DNA of 5,198 nucleotides from Chloroflexota bacterium (GCA_018657655.1 JABHWQ010000055.1:1-5198); one strand, 5' to 3'. Positions 1 to 5,198 are shown, counted from the first letter of the stretch. Notes: generated by a model from the sequence alone, not told the origin. Numbers and translations are program-made.

Positions 1-81
1 ATCAGGGTCCTAGTGTAGTGTCAACTCTGAACTGCCACATAAGAAAGTGCAGGTATATTTTCCTGCCGAGGATATGCGGCG

Positions 82-121
82 TGTCCCCCGCTTCCTCTCG
101 TTCCCCCTAAGAATGGGGACA
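82..121. other. Competing short inverted repeats in the leader of the kinase gene
   Basis: The segment GGGGACA at 115-121 can pair with TGTCCCC at 82-88 (7 bp, 26-nt loop). Alternatively, its first five bases can pair with TCCCC at 102-106 (5 bp, 8-nt loop). The two pairings exclude each other. No T-run follows, so it is not a standard terminator. Whether this DNA is transcribed as kinase leader is unknown because no convincing promoter can be seen. It may simply be a decayed dispersed repeat. A further small stem, GCAGG (49-53) with CCTGC (62-66), lies just upstream. The rest of 1-235 shows no coding sequence. Confidence 0.3.
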
Positions 122-138
122 AGGAGTTGATTGTTTGG

Positions 139-160
139 ATTCCGGATCGCGGTCCGGAAT
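139..160. repeat. REP-like extragenic palindrome
   Basis: There is a perfect 8-bp inverted repeat, ATTCCGGA at 139-146 and TCCGGAAT at 153-160, around a 6-base loop. It sits inside the wider context TTTGG...GACAA. The pattern TGGATTCC...GGAATGACA is a familiar form of short dispersed intergenic palindromes in many bacterial genomes, so this is probably one copy of a repetitive family. Copy number cannot be seen from a single window. It lies about 75 bases upstream of the kinase start. Confidence 0.5.
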
Positions 161-223
161 GACAATGCGGCAAATCATAGTTGACTTAAAACTAGCTGAT
201 TTTCGCGTCTTTCATTCCATATT

Positions 224-228
224 AGGAG
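224..228 (+). promoter_or_regulatory. Ribosome-binding site that fixes the TTG start of the kinase
   Basis: AGGAG lies 7 bases before the TTG at 236. No ATG is available near the start of this reading frame, and the good Shine-Dalgarno match at ideal spacing makes TTG the likely initiation codon. Confidence 0.75.
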
Positions 229-235
229 TACCAGG

Positions 236-1444
236 TTGGACAAAGAGACAATCGAACGCGAGTGGGCGCAGCAGAGGATAGAGCACCTCAATGGTGTGCT
301 ACGTGCTATACGTAACGTTGATCATCTTATTGTCCACGAAAAAGACCCGAAACGCCTGCTGAAAAGAGCTTGCGATACACTCATCGAAACAAGGAGCTAT
401 TACAATGCGTGGATTGCTCTCATCGATGATTCCGGCCAAGTAGTGGCAACCACTCAAGCCGGTTTGGGTGATGAATTTATACAGATGGCTGAACGCTTGC
501 ACCAAGGTGAGTTTACTACCTGTGGCTATGAAGCGCTGAGACAATCGGAATTAGTGACCATTAGCGACCCGCCAATATTTTGTACTGATTGTCCTCTGGC
601 GATTAAATACCAAGGCAGAGCTGCGATGACTATGCGATTGGAACATGAGGGAAAGGTCTATGGCTTAATGTCTGCCTCGATTCCTGCTGACTTTCTGGGA
701 GACGAAGAAGAAGAATCCTTGTTCGAACAAGTAGCAGGAGACATTGCCTTTGCATTGCATGATATCGAACTGCAGGAGGCGCACAAACAAGCCGAGGAGA
801 AAATCCGCATCTATGCTCGTCAGGTTACACAGGCACAGGAGGACGAACGCAAGCGGATTTCTTTAGAGCTGCACGACGAGACTGCTCAAGAACTGATCAG
901 GTTAGGAATGGATATTGATTCACTTGTTGGAGCTGAATCAGAGGACTTAAGAACGGGCTTGGAGGAATTACGTAATAAGGTTGAAGAGGTACTACAGGGA
1001 GTACGTCGTCTTAGCCAAGAACTCCGCCCACCGATGCTGGATGCACTGGGTCTGATTGAAGCATTGCGTTGGCTCATTGATGACCCAAGCGTTGAACCGG
1101 CAATCTCGGCTTCTTTCAAAATCCACGGTGACCAACGGAGGCTTTCGCCTGAAGCAGAAATGGCACTATTTCGCATAGTGCAGGAATCTTTGAATAATGT
1201 AAGAAAGCATTCACAAGCAACCGAGATCAAGATCGAATTGCAATTCCATTCAGAGAAAATCGATATGGCAATCTCTGATAACGGACAGGGATTTGAGCTG
1301 CCTAGAGATATCAACGAATTCGTTCGGATAGGCAAACTAGGACTCATAGGGATGCAGGAACGAGCCAAGCTTCTGGGTGGTATCGTGGTGATACAATCAG
1401 AGCCTGGCAAAGGAACAACCATAACTATGGAACTCCAAGGATAG
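236..1444 (+). CDS. Soluble GAF-domain sensor histidine kinase (NarL/DegS-type, HisKA_3)
   Basis: This is a cytoplasmic two-component sensor kinase of 402 residues; no signal peptide or membrane segment is visible. A short N-terminal helix is followed by a GAF domain (about 37-178). A coiled-coil linker (about 178-205) then leads to a HisKA_3 dimerisation/phosphoacceptor domain. Its H-box ERKRISLELHDETAQE places the phosphorylated histidine at 213. The HATPase_c domain shows the N-box ESLNNVRKHS (317-326), G1 DNGQGF (348-353), G2 GKLGLIGMQERA (366-377) and GKGTT (391-395), so all catalytic boxes are intact. The GAF domain carries Cys96 and a C116-x2-C119 pair, an arrangement that could bind a metal or haem or sense redox state (inference). 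HisKA_3 kinases normally phosphorylate LuxR/NarL-type DNA-binding regulators; none is encoded downstream in this window. The start is a TTG preceded by AGGAG. The gene converges on the minus-strand metV/CO dehydrogenase genes and ends at its own terminator. Confidence 0.93.
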   Translation: MDKETIEREWAQQRIEHLNGVLRAIRNVDHLIVHEKDPKRLLKRACDTLIETRSYYNAWIALIDDSGQVVATTQAGLGDEFIQMAERLHQGEFTTCGYEALRQSELVTISDPPIFCTDCPLAIKYQGRAAMTMRLEHEGKVYGLMSASIPADFLGDEEEESLFEQVAGDIAFALHDIELQEAHKQAEEKIRIYARQVTQAQEDERKRISLELHDETAQELIRLGMDIDSLVGAESEDLRTGLEELRNKVEEVLQGVRRLSQELRPPMLDALGLIEALRWLIDDPSVEPAISASFKIHGDQRRLSPEAEMALFRIVQESLNNVRKHSQATEIKIELQFHSEKIDMAISDNGQGFELPRDINEFVRIGKLGLIGMQERAKLLGGIVVIQSEPGKGTTITMELQG

Positions 1445-1532
1445 GTGAAGCTCTACTGCGAGGCAGGGCGAGCGGGACCTGAAGTAGGCCTGTATGTAAG
1501 GAAATAGCTCGTAACCTAAGATAGCAGCAGCG

Positions 1533-1554
1533 TTTCAGGGAACAATTCCTGAGA
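1533..1554 (+). other. Hairpin in the 3' UTR of the kinase gene
   Basis: TTTCAGGGA at 1533-1541 pairs with TTCCTGAGA at 1546-1554 around the 4-base loop ACAA. The stem has nine pairs, two of them G-U. No T-run follows, so on its own it is not a terminator. It sits about 25 bases before the intrinsic terminator. The region from 1445 to it contains weaker possible pairings, such as CGAGC 1469-1473 with GCTCG 1507-1511. The transcript tail is therefore likely folded; a function is not evident. Confidence 0.4.
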
Positions 1555-1577
1555 GAGGGCTGGATTCAAATGAAGAT

Positions 1578-1614
1578 AGGAGGGGTCGCTACATAAGTGC
1601 CCCCTCTTTCTTTT
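1578..1614 (+). terminator. Intrinsic terminator after the kinase gene
   Basis: GAGGGG at 1580-1585 pairs with CCCCTC at 1601-1606. After one T/C mismatch the stem is extended inward by CGC 1587-1589 against GTG 1597-1599, around a 7-base loop. It is followed directly by TTTCTTTT, the classic rho-independent layout. It lies 135 bases after the kinase stop codon. On the minus strand the same stem is followed by a less T-rich tract (CTATCTTCATTTG), so it might also stop transcripts arriving from the convergent metV side, but less efficiently. Confidence 0.8.
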
Positions 1615-1659
1615 ACACCTGCTAAATTGCATGTTTAACCATAGGTAATTCAGTATACA

Positions 1660-1681
1660 GAAAGTAAAGGCCTACACTTTC
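1660..1681. other. 22-bp dyad-symmetric site in the convergent intergenic region
   Basis: The site reads GAAAGT-N2-AGGCCT-N2-ACTTTC, symmetric about 1670/1671 with 18 of 22 positions obeying the symmetry. It has no loop. That resembles a protein-binding dyad more than an RNA hairpin, although a stem with inner mismatches is possible. It lies between the end of the small minus-strand frame (1712) and the kinase terminator. The surrounding 1615-1711 contains no gene that I can recognise. Confidence 0.3.
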
Positions 1682-1711
1682 CTCATATTATTGGACACTG
1701 TTACGCGATAA

Positions 1712-1930
1712 TTACCTTACCTCCATTTGATATTCAGTTTTGTTTCCCGTCAGACGCAATGTAAACTTAACACTTTTCCCTTCGACAAGAAGGGGCTCAT
1801 ATTCACTGCGCAGCCTATTGAAATCGATTGCAAGAATGTACTCAATATATCCAGTTTCTGATGTATCACTGAGATCTTTTCTCCGATAGAAGATTTTTGC
1901 GCGAGTCGCTCGTATCCCCTTTTACCTCAT
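1712..1930 (-). pseudogene. Small frame behind metV, interrupted by TAA at codon 3 (unknown protein)
   Basis: The minus strand reads ATG AGG TAA, then 69 open codons, then TAA. The ATG overlaps the metV stop as ATGA, the usual sign of translational coupling. The open part has protein-like composition with alternating charged and hydrophobic residues: it contains KIFYRRKDLSDTSETGYIEY, then AIDFNRLRSEYEPLLVEGKS, and ends VKFTLRLTGNKTEYQMEVR. I do not recognise the family; the pattern suggests a small beta-rich domain. After the TAA no in-frame ATG or GTG occurs until near the C-terminus (first TTG well past the middle), so there is no ordinary replacement start. AAAAGGGG directly precedes an ATA codon (codon 6), which could only act as a very unusual start. 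Explanations in order of my preference: a nonsense mutation or sequencing error in a real small gene, a decayed remnant, stop readthrough, or chance. Confidence 0.5.
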
Positions 1931-2673
1931 CGTATCCAGTGAACCATCTCCAGTAATCGACCAGGTATCCATGTGCCCACATTCCCTATGAATCCCCTGA
2001 TGTAAGTCGGCGAAGATTTCGGACTGAGAGAGGGAATCCTTGTTTGCAAGTCAGCTCCACGTATTCGCTTCAATTCTTGCAAGCCTTCAAGGTCTGCCCC
2101 CCTCCCTTCAATTTCTCTCCATATACAAACGCGTTGCGGATTCAAGGCGCACTGCATACCTTCTACAGGAGCTTTCTTACAGGGGCCATAAAGGCTTTTT
2201 GCACTGCAACTGAATAAGGGGCAAACCCCGCCAGTATATGATATGACACAATGTCCACATGAAGAACACAGGGTATTCGCCACCAAATCATCTTTCGACG
2301 TGTCTCCTGAAACAATGGGACTAGCGCCGATTGAATCACATGCTGCAATAATTGGAATATCAGGACCACAAATGAAAGCCGATTTGACTCCTGCAGCACA
2401 GCTGATAATCACGAATGCATCCAAATTTGATGAGGCTAAAGCATTCTTTTGGGTTTGTCTCATTATAGGTTCAGGGCAGCATGCCGGAAGTGTTTTAGCG
2501 AAAACAACGGTTTTCCCCCATTCCTCAATGAGTCCTTTCAGATACTTCATTCCCCTTACACCACCAACATCACATAAATTGGCACAGGCACCACACGATA
2601 GTACAGCAATCCTATTTGACTGTCCCAAAGAGTACTTCAATTCTCGGGATGATTTATACTTCGTCTCAATCAA
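1927..2673 (-). CDS. metV: MetV-like methylene-tetrahydrofolate reductase C-terminal-domain protein
   Basis: This is a 248-residue, cysteine-rich (16 Cys) soluble protein. The N-terminal half (about 20-120) has the MetV-like order SCGACANLCDVGG (C27, C30, C34), then a CC pair (65-66) and SCAAG (C92). The C-terminal part (about 130-188) matches the MTHFR_C zinc/cluster-binding domain: LCSSCGHC (C136, C139, C142), TGGVCPLFSCSAKSLYGPC (C151, C156, C165), then C175 and CIW (C183). In Moorella-type acetogens MetV partners MetF to reduce methylene-THF to methyl-THF in the methyl branch of the Wood-Ljungdahl pathway; the same role here is inference. About 60 residues follow the last Cys and end in an amphipathic-looking stretch (GTWIPGRLLEMVHWIR). 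The start is TTG, with AGGG about 9 bases upstream and an in-frame TAA 27 bases upstream. No metF is adjacent. It lies 86 bases behind the metallo-hydrolase gene, and its stop overlaps the next ATG. Confidence 0.82.
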   Translation of the reverse strand: MIETKYKSSRELKYSLGQSNRIAVLSCGACANLCDVGGVRGMKYLKGLIEEWGKTVVFAKTLPACCPEPIMRQTQKNALASSNLDAFVIISCAAGVKSAFICGPDIPIIAACDSIGASPIVSGDTSKDDLVANTLCSSCGHCVISYTGGVCPLFSCSAKSLYGPCKKAPVEGMQCALNPQRVCIWREIEGRGADLEGLQELKRIRGADLQTRIPSLSPKSSPTYIRGFIGNVGTWIPGRLLEMVHWIR

Positions 2674-2713
2674 ATACGCACGCCCTGTAATCCTGTTTTA
2701 CTGGCTATCAGCA

Positions 2714-2742
2714 TGACCTGCCCATGTTACTTGAGCAGGTCA
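2714..2742. repeat. Perfect 8-bp inverted repeat between the metallo-hydrolase gene and metV
   Basis: TGACCTGC at 2714-2721 and GCAGGTCA at 2735-2742 flank a 13-base spacer. On the transcribed (minus) strand no T-run follows, so it is a poor intrinsic terminator. It lies 18 bases after the metallo-hydrolase stop and about 40 bases before the metV start. It could be an operator, an mRNA-stabilising hairpin, or a processing site that sets relative expression of the two genes. The sequence alone does not decide. Confidence 0.45.
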
Positions 2743-2759
2743 AAAGGTCCGGTTCTCTA

Positions 2760-3587
2760 TCACGGCAAATCAAGAACAGTGCCAGAGTTATTCATGAAAA
2801 ACTCATCTGGGAATTCCGAAGCTAGCCGACAGGACGCGGTAAAACCGGTGCAGTGAGAAACCCCCAGTTTTTGAACATCGATTTTCTTCAAATCCTCCAC
2901 AGTCCGTACCAATCGTTCAGGCGTTGCACCAATGAGGTGAGTCCCACCGATAATACTATGGACCCGTTCCTCTCCTGTAATCCTTTGCAAATGATGTGTA
3001 GTATTGATCATCCCCCGATGACCGCATCCGAGGATCACGATTAATCCCGACTCAGTTTTGATACCCAGCGCAAGGTCGTCAAGAAGCGGATCGGGCTCAA
3101 ACGAGTCTCCAGTTTTAATGCACATTCCGGCATCAATTTCTTCATAATCGTTGATCATCGGGATTTCACCGGTAGCGACGATGTTATCAGTGATCCACGA
3201 CAGTTCTTTCGTCAATTGAAAATTTGCTCCTAACGATTCCAATTCTTTGCGCTCAAAAGGAACACCAATGTATTTCTGGAACTCGCCATAGACGGCGTAT
3301 TTGTCGCCCCACATATCCGGGTGTGCAACAACCTCAATTTCTCCGGTCTGAGCCAAGACATCCTTCATCCCCCCGGTATGGTCATAATGGCCATGACTGA
3401 TTACCAGCTTATCAATCGAAGAAAGATCGATGCCCATGAGTTGAGCATTGTGCACCACAGACATGCTCTGGCTGGTATCCAGCAAAATCCGAACCCCATT
3501 CTCTTCTACCAGTATGCTCAATCCCCATTCAGCAATGACTCCTAAATTAGCTGAGTTCTCGCTTAGGGTAGTAATTCGAATGCTCAT
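2760..3587 (-). CDS. MBL-fold metallo-hydrolase, COG1237 (dihydropterin/RFAP synthase-like)
   Basis: This is a 275-residue soluble metallo-beta-lactamase-fold protein. The metal-binding signature SHGHYDHTGG gives H65, H67, D69 and H70. Further family landmarks follow in order: LGCGHRGMINT (H190), IIGGTHLIG (H217) and GVSHCTG (H245). The N-terminus, with NSANLGVIAEWGLSILVEE, matches the opening of COG1237 proteins, so the ATG at 3587 is the right start. An in-frame TAA lies 24 bases upstream. AAAAGGA abuts the ATG with no spacing, which is unusual. The archaeal member MJ0301 joins 7,8-dihydropterin-6-methyl diphosphate to beta-ribofuranosyl-aminobenzene 5'-phosphate in methanopterin synthesis. 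In bacteria using tetrahydrofolate the substrate is generally unknown, so I infer only the fold and a two-metal hydrolase/lyase-type site. Its position between CO dehydrogenase and metV suggests a link to C1 or pterin metabolism. Confidence 0.88.
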   Translation of the reverse strand: MSIRITTLSENSANLGVIAEWGLSILVEENGVRILLDTSQSMSVVHNAQLMGIDLSSIDKLVISHGHYDHTGGMKDVLAQTGEIEVVAHPDMWGDKYAVYGEFQKYIGVPFERKELESLGANFQLTKELSWITDNIVATGEIPMINDYEEIDAGMCIKTGDSFEPDPLLDDLALGIKTESGLIVILGCGHRGMINTTHHLQRITGEERVHSIIGGTHLIGATPERLVRTVEDLKKIDVQKLGVSHCTGFTASCRLASEFPDEFFMNNSGTVLDLP

Positions 3588-3750
3588 TCCTTTTATCCAT
3601 GCTGACAGTCTTGTTTACTCAATGTTGGCTCCAGGTACTACCCCCCCAATCGATAATCCTAAAACTGTCTTCTTGGGGGCTATTGATGGTGTTTTTAGGT
3701 ATAAACTAGAAACACATAATTCCGCATGAGAAGATCGATTGACTGTCTCA
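3588..3750. other. 163-bp gap between the CO dehydrogenase and metallo-hydrolase genes
   Basis: I see no gene with a start codon here. Structures present are CCCCCAA (3643-3649) with TTGGGGG (3673-3679) around a 23-base loop, CAATCGAT (3647-3654) with ATCGATTG (3734-3741), and GACAGTC (3604-3610) with GACTGTC (3741-3747) near the two ends of the gap. On the transcribed strand no T-run follows any of these stems, so a terminator after the CO dehydrogenase gene is not clear. No convincing promoter for the metallo-hydrolase gene can be seen. The gap is too long for tight coupling, which hints that the two genes may be separately controlled or that a gene was lost. Confidence 0.35.
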
Positions 3751-5198
3751 TTATGTCCCTGTACGGGAGTACCTGTTCTCATCGAACACCTCGGGGCTAG
3801 TGTAATCTGAAGGATAGTAGGTTTCACTCTTTGCGAACTTGTTGGGATCATAAGGCTCAAGCTTGAGATCTGCTCTCTTGGCATCGATATGAGCAATGGC
3901 ATCGGCAATCGCTTTGTCCACATCCGGCTCGAAGAACAAGGAGGCTCCGACCTTCTCTCTGTACCCTTTTTCCATCAACTCAACAACCTCGGGGCTATTG
4001 TCATACGGGTGAGGCCCAACCATCCAGGTGGTAACACCGGACGCAACAACATATGTTCCTATAGAGATGGCTTTCTCGCTCATCCACTCAGGGGCAAATC
4101 CAACCGTAGGAGCATCGCTAACATCATCACCTAGTCCGCCTTCAGTGGCAACCTGGCCAACAAGGGTAAGTATGCGGGAATTGTCAACACAGGAACCCAT
4201 GTGAAGCACTGGGGGAATACCGATGGTCTGGCAAATTTCTTTGAGGCCAGGACCGCACATTTCCATTACTTCCGGAGTGAGAAGTCCCATCTTGGCACAC
4301 GCGATGGCATTACAACCAGTGGTGACCACGATGATATCGTTCTTTATCATCTCTTTAACGACCTTGGTCTGATTATGATCATGAGGCAGCATCCTAACAT
4401 TATTACAACCAACCACACCGGCAGCCCCCCTGATTCGACCGTTCGCAATGTTATCGATCAATGGGCGTAAGGACTGACGGAAGCTTCCACCGAGCATATA
4501 GTTGATGTATTCGTGCGAAAAACCAGCAATCAGATTATCTACGTAGTTCGGAATCCTGGTTTCTTTGCGGTTGGGGTAATTATCAATAGCCTTCTTTAGA
4601 ATATCCTTGGCAATCCCCATCGCTCTGTGCTCGTCCATTTCCATGAACGTACTCCCCTCAATCTTAGCCTTGGGAGAAGTGCTGATGATTTCGGTATGAT
4701 AACTTTTGGCTACCTCAACCAGCCCCTGCATCACACATTGAATATCTACCACCATCGCTTCGACAGCACCGGTTACCATGGCCAGTTCCTGTGAAAGGAA
4801 ATTGCCCAAAAGCGGAACACCCTCGCGCATCAGGATTTCGTTGGCAGTACAACATATGCCAGCTAAATTAATGCCATTAGCACCTTTGGACTTGGCATAT
4901 TCCAGGATTTCGGGGTCATTAGCAGCTTCTACAATCATCATTGAAAGTGTCGGCTCGTGACCGTGAATAATAACATTAACTTCATCGTTGCTGAGCACAC
5001 CAAAATTGGCTCTGCCTTGTACCGGACCAGGGGTTCCGAAGAGGATATCGCTGATATCGGTTCCGAGCATTGAGCCGCCCCAACCATCGCTCAGGGAAGC
5101 CCTCATGGCATGATTCATGATGTGTTCGGCATCCTGATCAACTCCCATATGTGTACGGTGCATAATTTCTACAACCTCTCGGTCAATTCCGCGAGGGG
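3751..5198 (-). CDS. cooS: Anaerobic Ni-CO dehydrogenase catalytic subunit (AcsA/CooS), 5'-partial
   Basis: This enzyme interconverts CO and CO2 at a Ni-Fe-S C-cluster; with acetyl-CoA synthase it supplies the carbonyl group in the Wood-Ljungdahl pathway. The window holds 481 codons to the stop. The frame runs open off the edge at 5198, with PRGIDREVVEI preceding the Met at 5163. That Met is internal, and roughly 200 N-terminal residues carrying the B- and D-cluster cysteines lie outside. Counting from the Met at 5163, all expected C-cluster ligand motifs are present: HGHEP (H69), GICC (C104/105), DIQC (C143), VGCNN (C253), TTGC (C284) and HMGSCVD (C325). Wording such as RTHMGVDQD, DGWGGSM and ISTSPKA is closest, from memory, to the Moorella acetogenic type. 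A Tyr- and acid-rich tail of about 35 residues follows the conserved domain. No cooC, acsB, acsC or acsD is visible; they could lie upstream, beyond the window edge. Confidence 0.96.
   Translation of the reverse strand, partial: PRGIDREVVEIMHRTHMGVDQDAEHIMNHAMRASLSDGWGGSMLGTDISDILFGTPGPVQGRANFGVLSNDEVNVIIHGHEPTLSMMIVEAANDPEILEYAKSKGANGINLAGICCTANEILMREGVPLLGNFLSQELAMVTGAVEAMVVDIQCVMQGLVEVAKSYHTEIISTSPKAKIEGSTFMEMDEHRAMGIAKDILKKAIDNYPNRKETRIPNYVDNLIAGFSHEYINYMLGGSFRQSLRPLIDNIANGRIRGAAGVVGCNNVRMLPHDHNQTKVVKEMIKNDIIVVTTGCNAIACAKMGLLTPEVMEMCGPGLKEICQTIGIPPVLHMGSCVDNSRILTLVGQVATEGGLGDDVSDAPTVGFAPEWMSEKAISIGTYVVASGVTTWMVGPHPYDNSPEVVELMEKGYREKVGASLFFEPDVDKAIADAIAHIDAKRADLKLEPYDPNKFAKSETYYPSDYTSPEVFDENRYSRTGT

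Noticed and set aside
181..186. TTGACT as a -35 element of a kinase promoter
   Set aside because: No acceptable -10 hexamer lies 15-19 bases downstream. The only AT-rich hexamers are too close or too far.
886..1422. 178-codon minus-strand frame
   Set aside because: It lies opposite the histidine kinase catalytic domains and has Ser/Arg-rich low-complexity composition typical of antisense frames.
1445..1507. 20-codon GTG frame directly after the kinase stop, with AAGGA 3 bases upstream
   Set aside because: It is very short, has poor spacing from the Shine-Dalgarno match, resembles no known leader peptide and lies in a probably folded 3' UTR.
2243..2716. 157-codon plus-strand frame
   Set aside because: It lies opposite the metV-like gene, whose cysteine motifs are clearly real. 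It has no family features of its own.
3604..3747. MITE-like element bounded by GACAGTC/GACTGTC
   Set aside because: The terminal repeats are only 7 bp, there is no matching target-site duplication, and no family is recognised.
3615..3923. 102-codon minus-strand frame across the end of the CO dehydrogenase gene
   Set aside because: Most of it is an out-of-frame reading of the CODH C-terminus. Only the last 45 or so codons leave the gene, and they lack a start codon; they are kept only as a low-interest remnant possibility.
5161..5163. The Met codon at 5163 as the start of the CO dehydrogenase gene
   Set aside because: The frame continues open to the window edge with PRGIDREVVEI, which matches conserved CODH sequence. 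About 200 residues of the known protein precede this point, so the gene is 5'-partial.

Overview
The window looks like a chromosomal piece of a strictly anaerobic bacterium that runs the Wood-Ljungdahl (reductive acetyl-CoA) pathway. The evidence is a long 5'-truncated gene for a Ni-dependent carbon monoxide dehydrogenase of the Moorella AcsA/CooS type, and a MetV-like protein (partner of methylene-tetrahydrofolate reductase) on the same strand. The kinase architecture (Cys-bearing GAF plus HisKA_3), the moderate base composition and the gene mix would fit a sediment Dehalococcoidia (Chloroflexota). That taxonomic guess is inference only; a Firmicutes or deltaproteobacterial acetogen-like host cannot be excluded.

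Layout. Positions 1-235 are non-coding and hold short palindromes, including a REP-like ATTCCGGA/TCCGGAAT repeat. Positions 236-1444 (+) encode a soluble sensor histidine kinase with a TTG start and a good ribosome-binding site. It is followed by a 3' UTR with a hairpin and an intrinsic terminator (1578-1614), and no response regulator follows it. From there on every gene lies on the minus strand and converges on the kinase. In transcription order these are the CO dehydrogenase (5198-3751, N-terminus outside the window), a 163-bp gap, a COG1237-type metallo-beta-lactamase-fold protein (3587-2760), an 86-bp gap with a perfect inverted repeat, a metV-like gene (2673-1927, TTG start), and a roughly 70-codon reading frame (1930-1712). 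The ATG of that last frame overlaps the metV stop as ATGA, but its third codon is TAA.

How it works together. CO dehydrogenase reduces CO2 to CO for the carbonyl branch, or oxidises CO. MetV belongs to the methylene-THF to methyl-THF step of the methyl branch. The metallo-hydrolase between them belongs to a family whose archaeal member acts in methanopterin synthesis, so a role in C1 or pterin metabolism is plausible but unproven. The kinase is probably an independent signalling unit.

The items most worth a second look are the interrupted small frame behind metV, the metallo-hydrolase between two Wood-Ljungdahl genes, and the absence of metF next to metV. I found no CRISPR array, RNA gene, transposase or clearly new multi-gene system.
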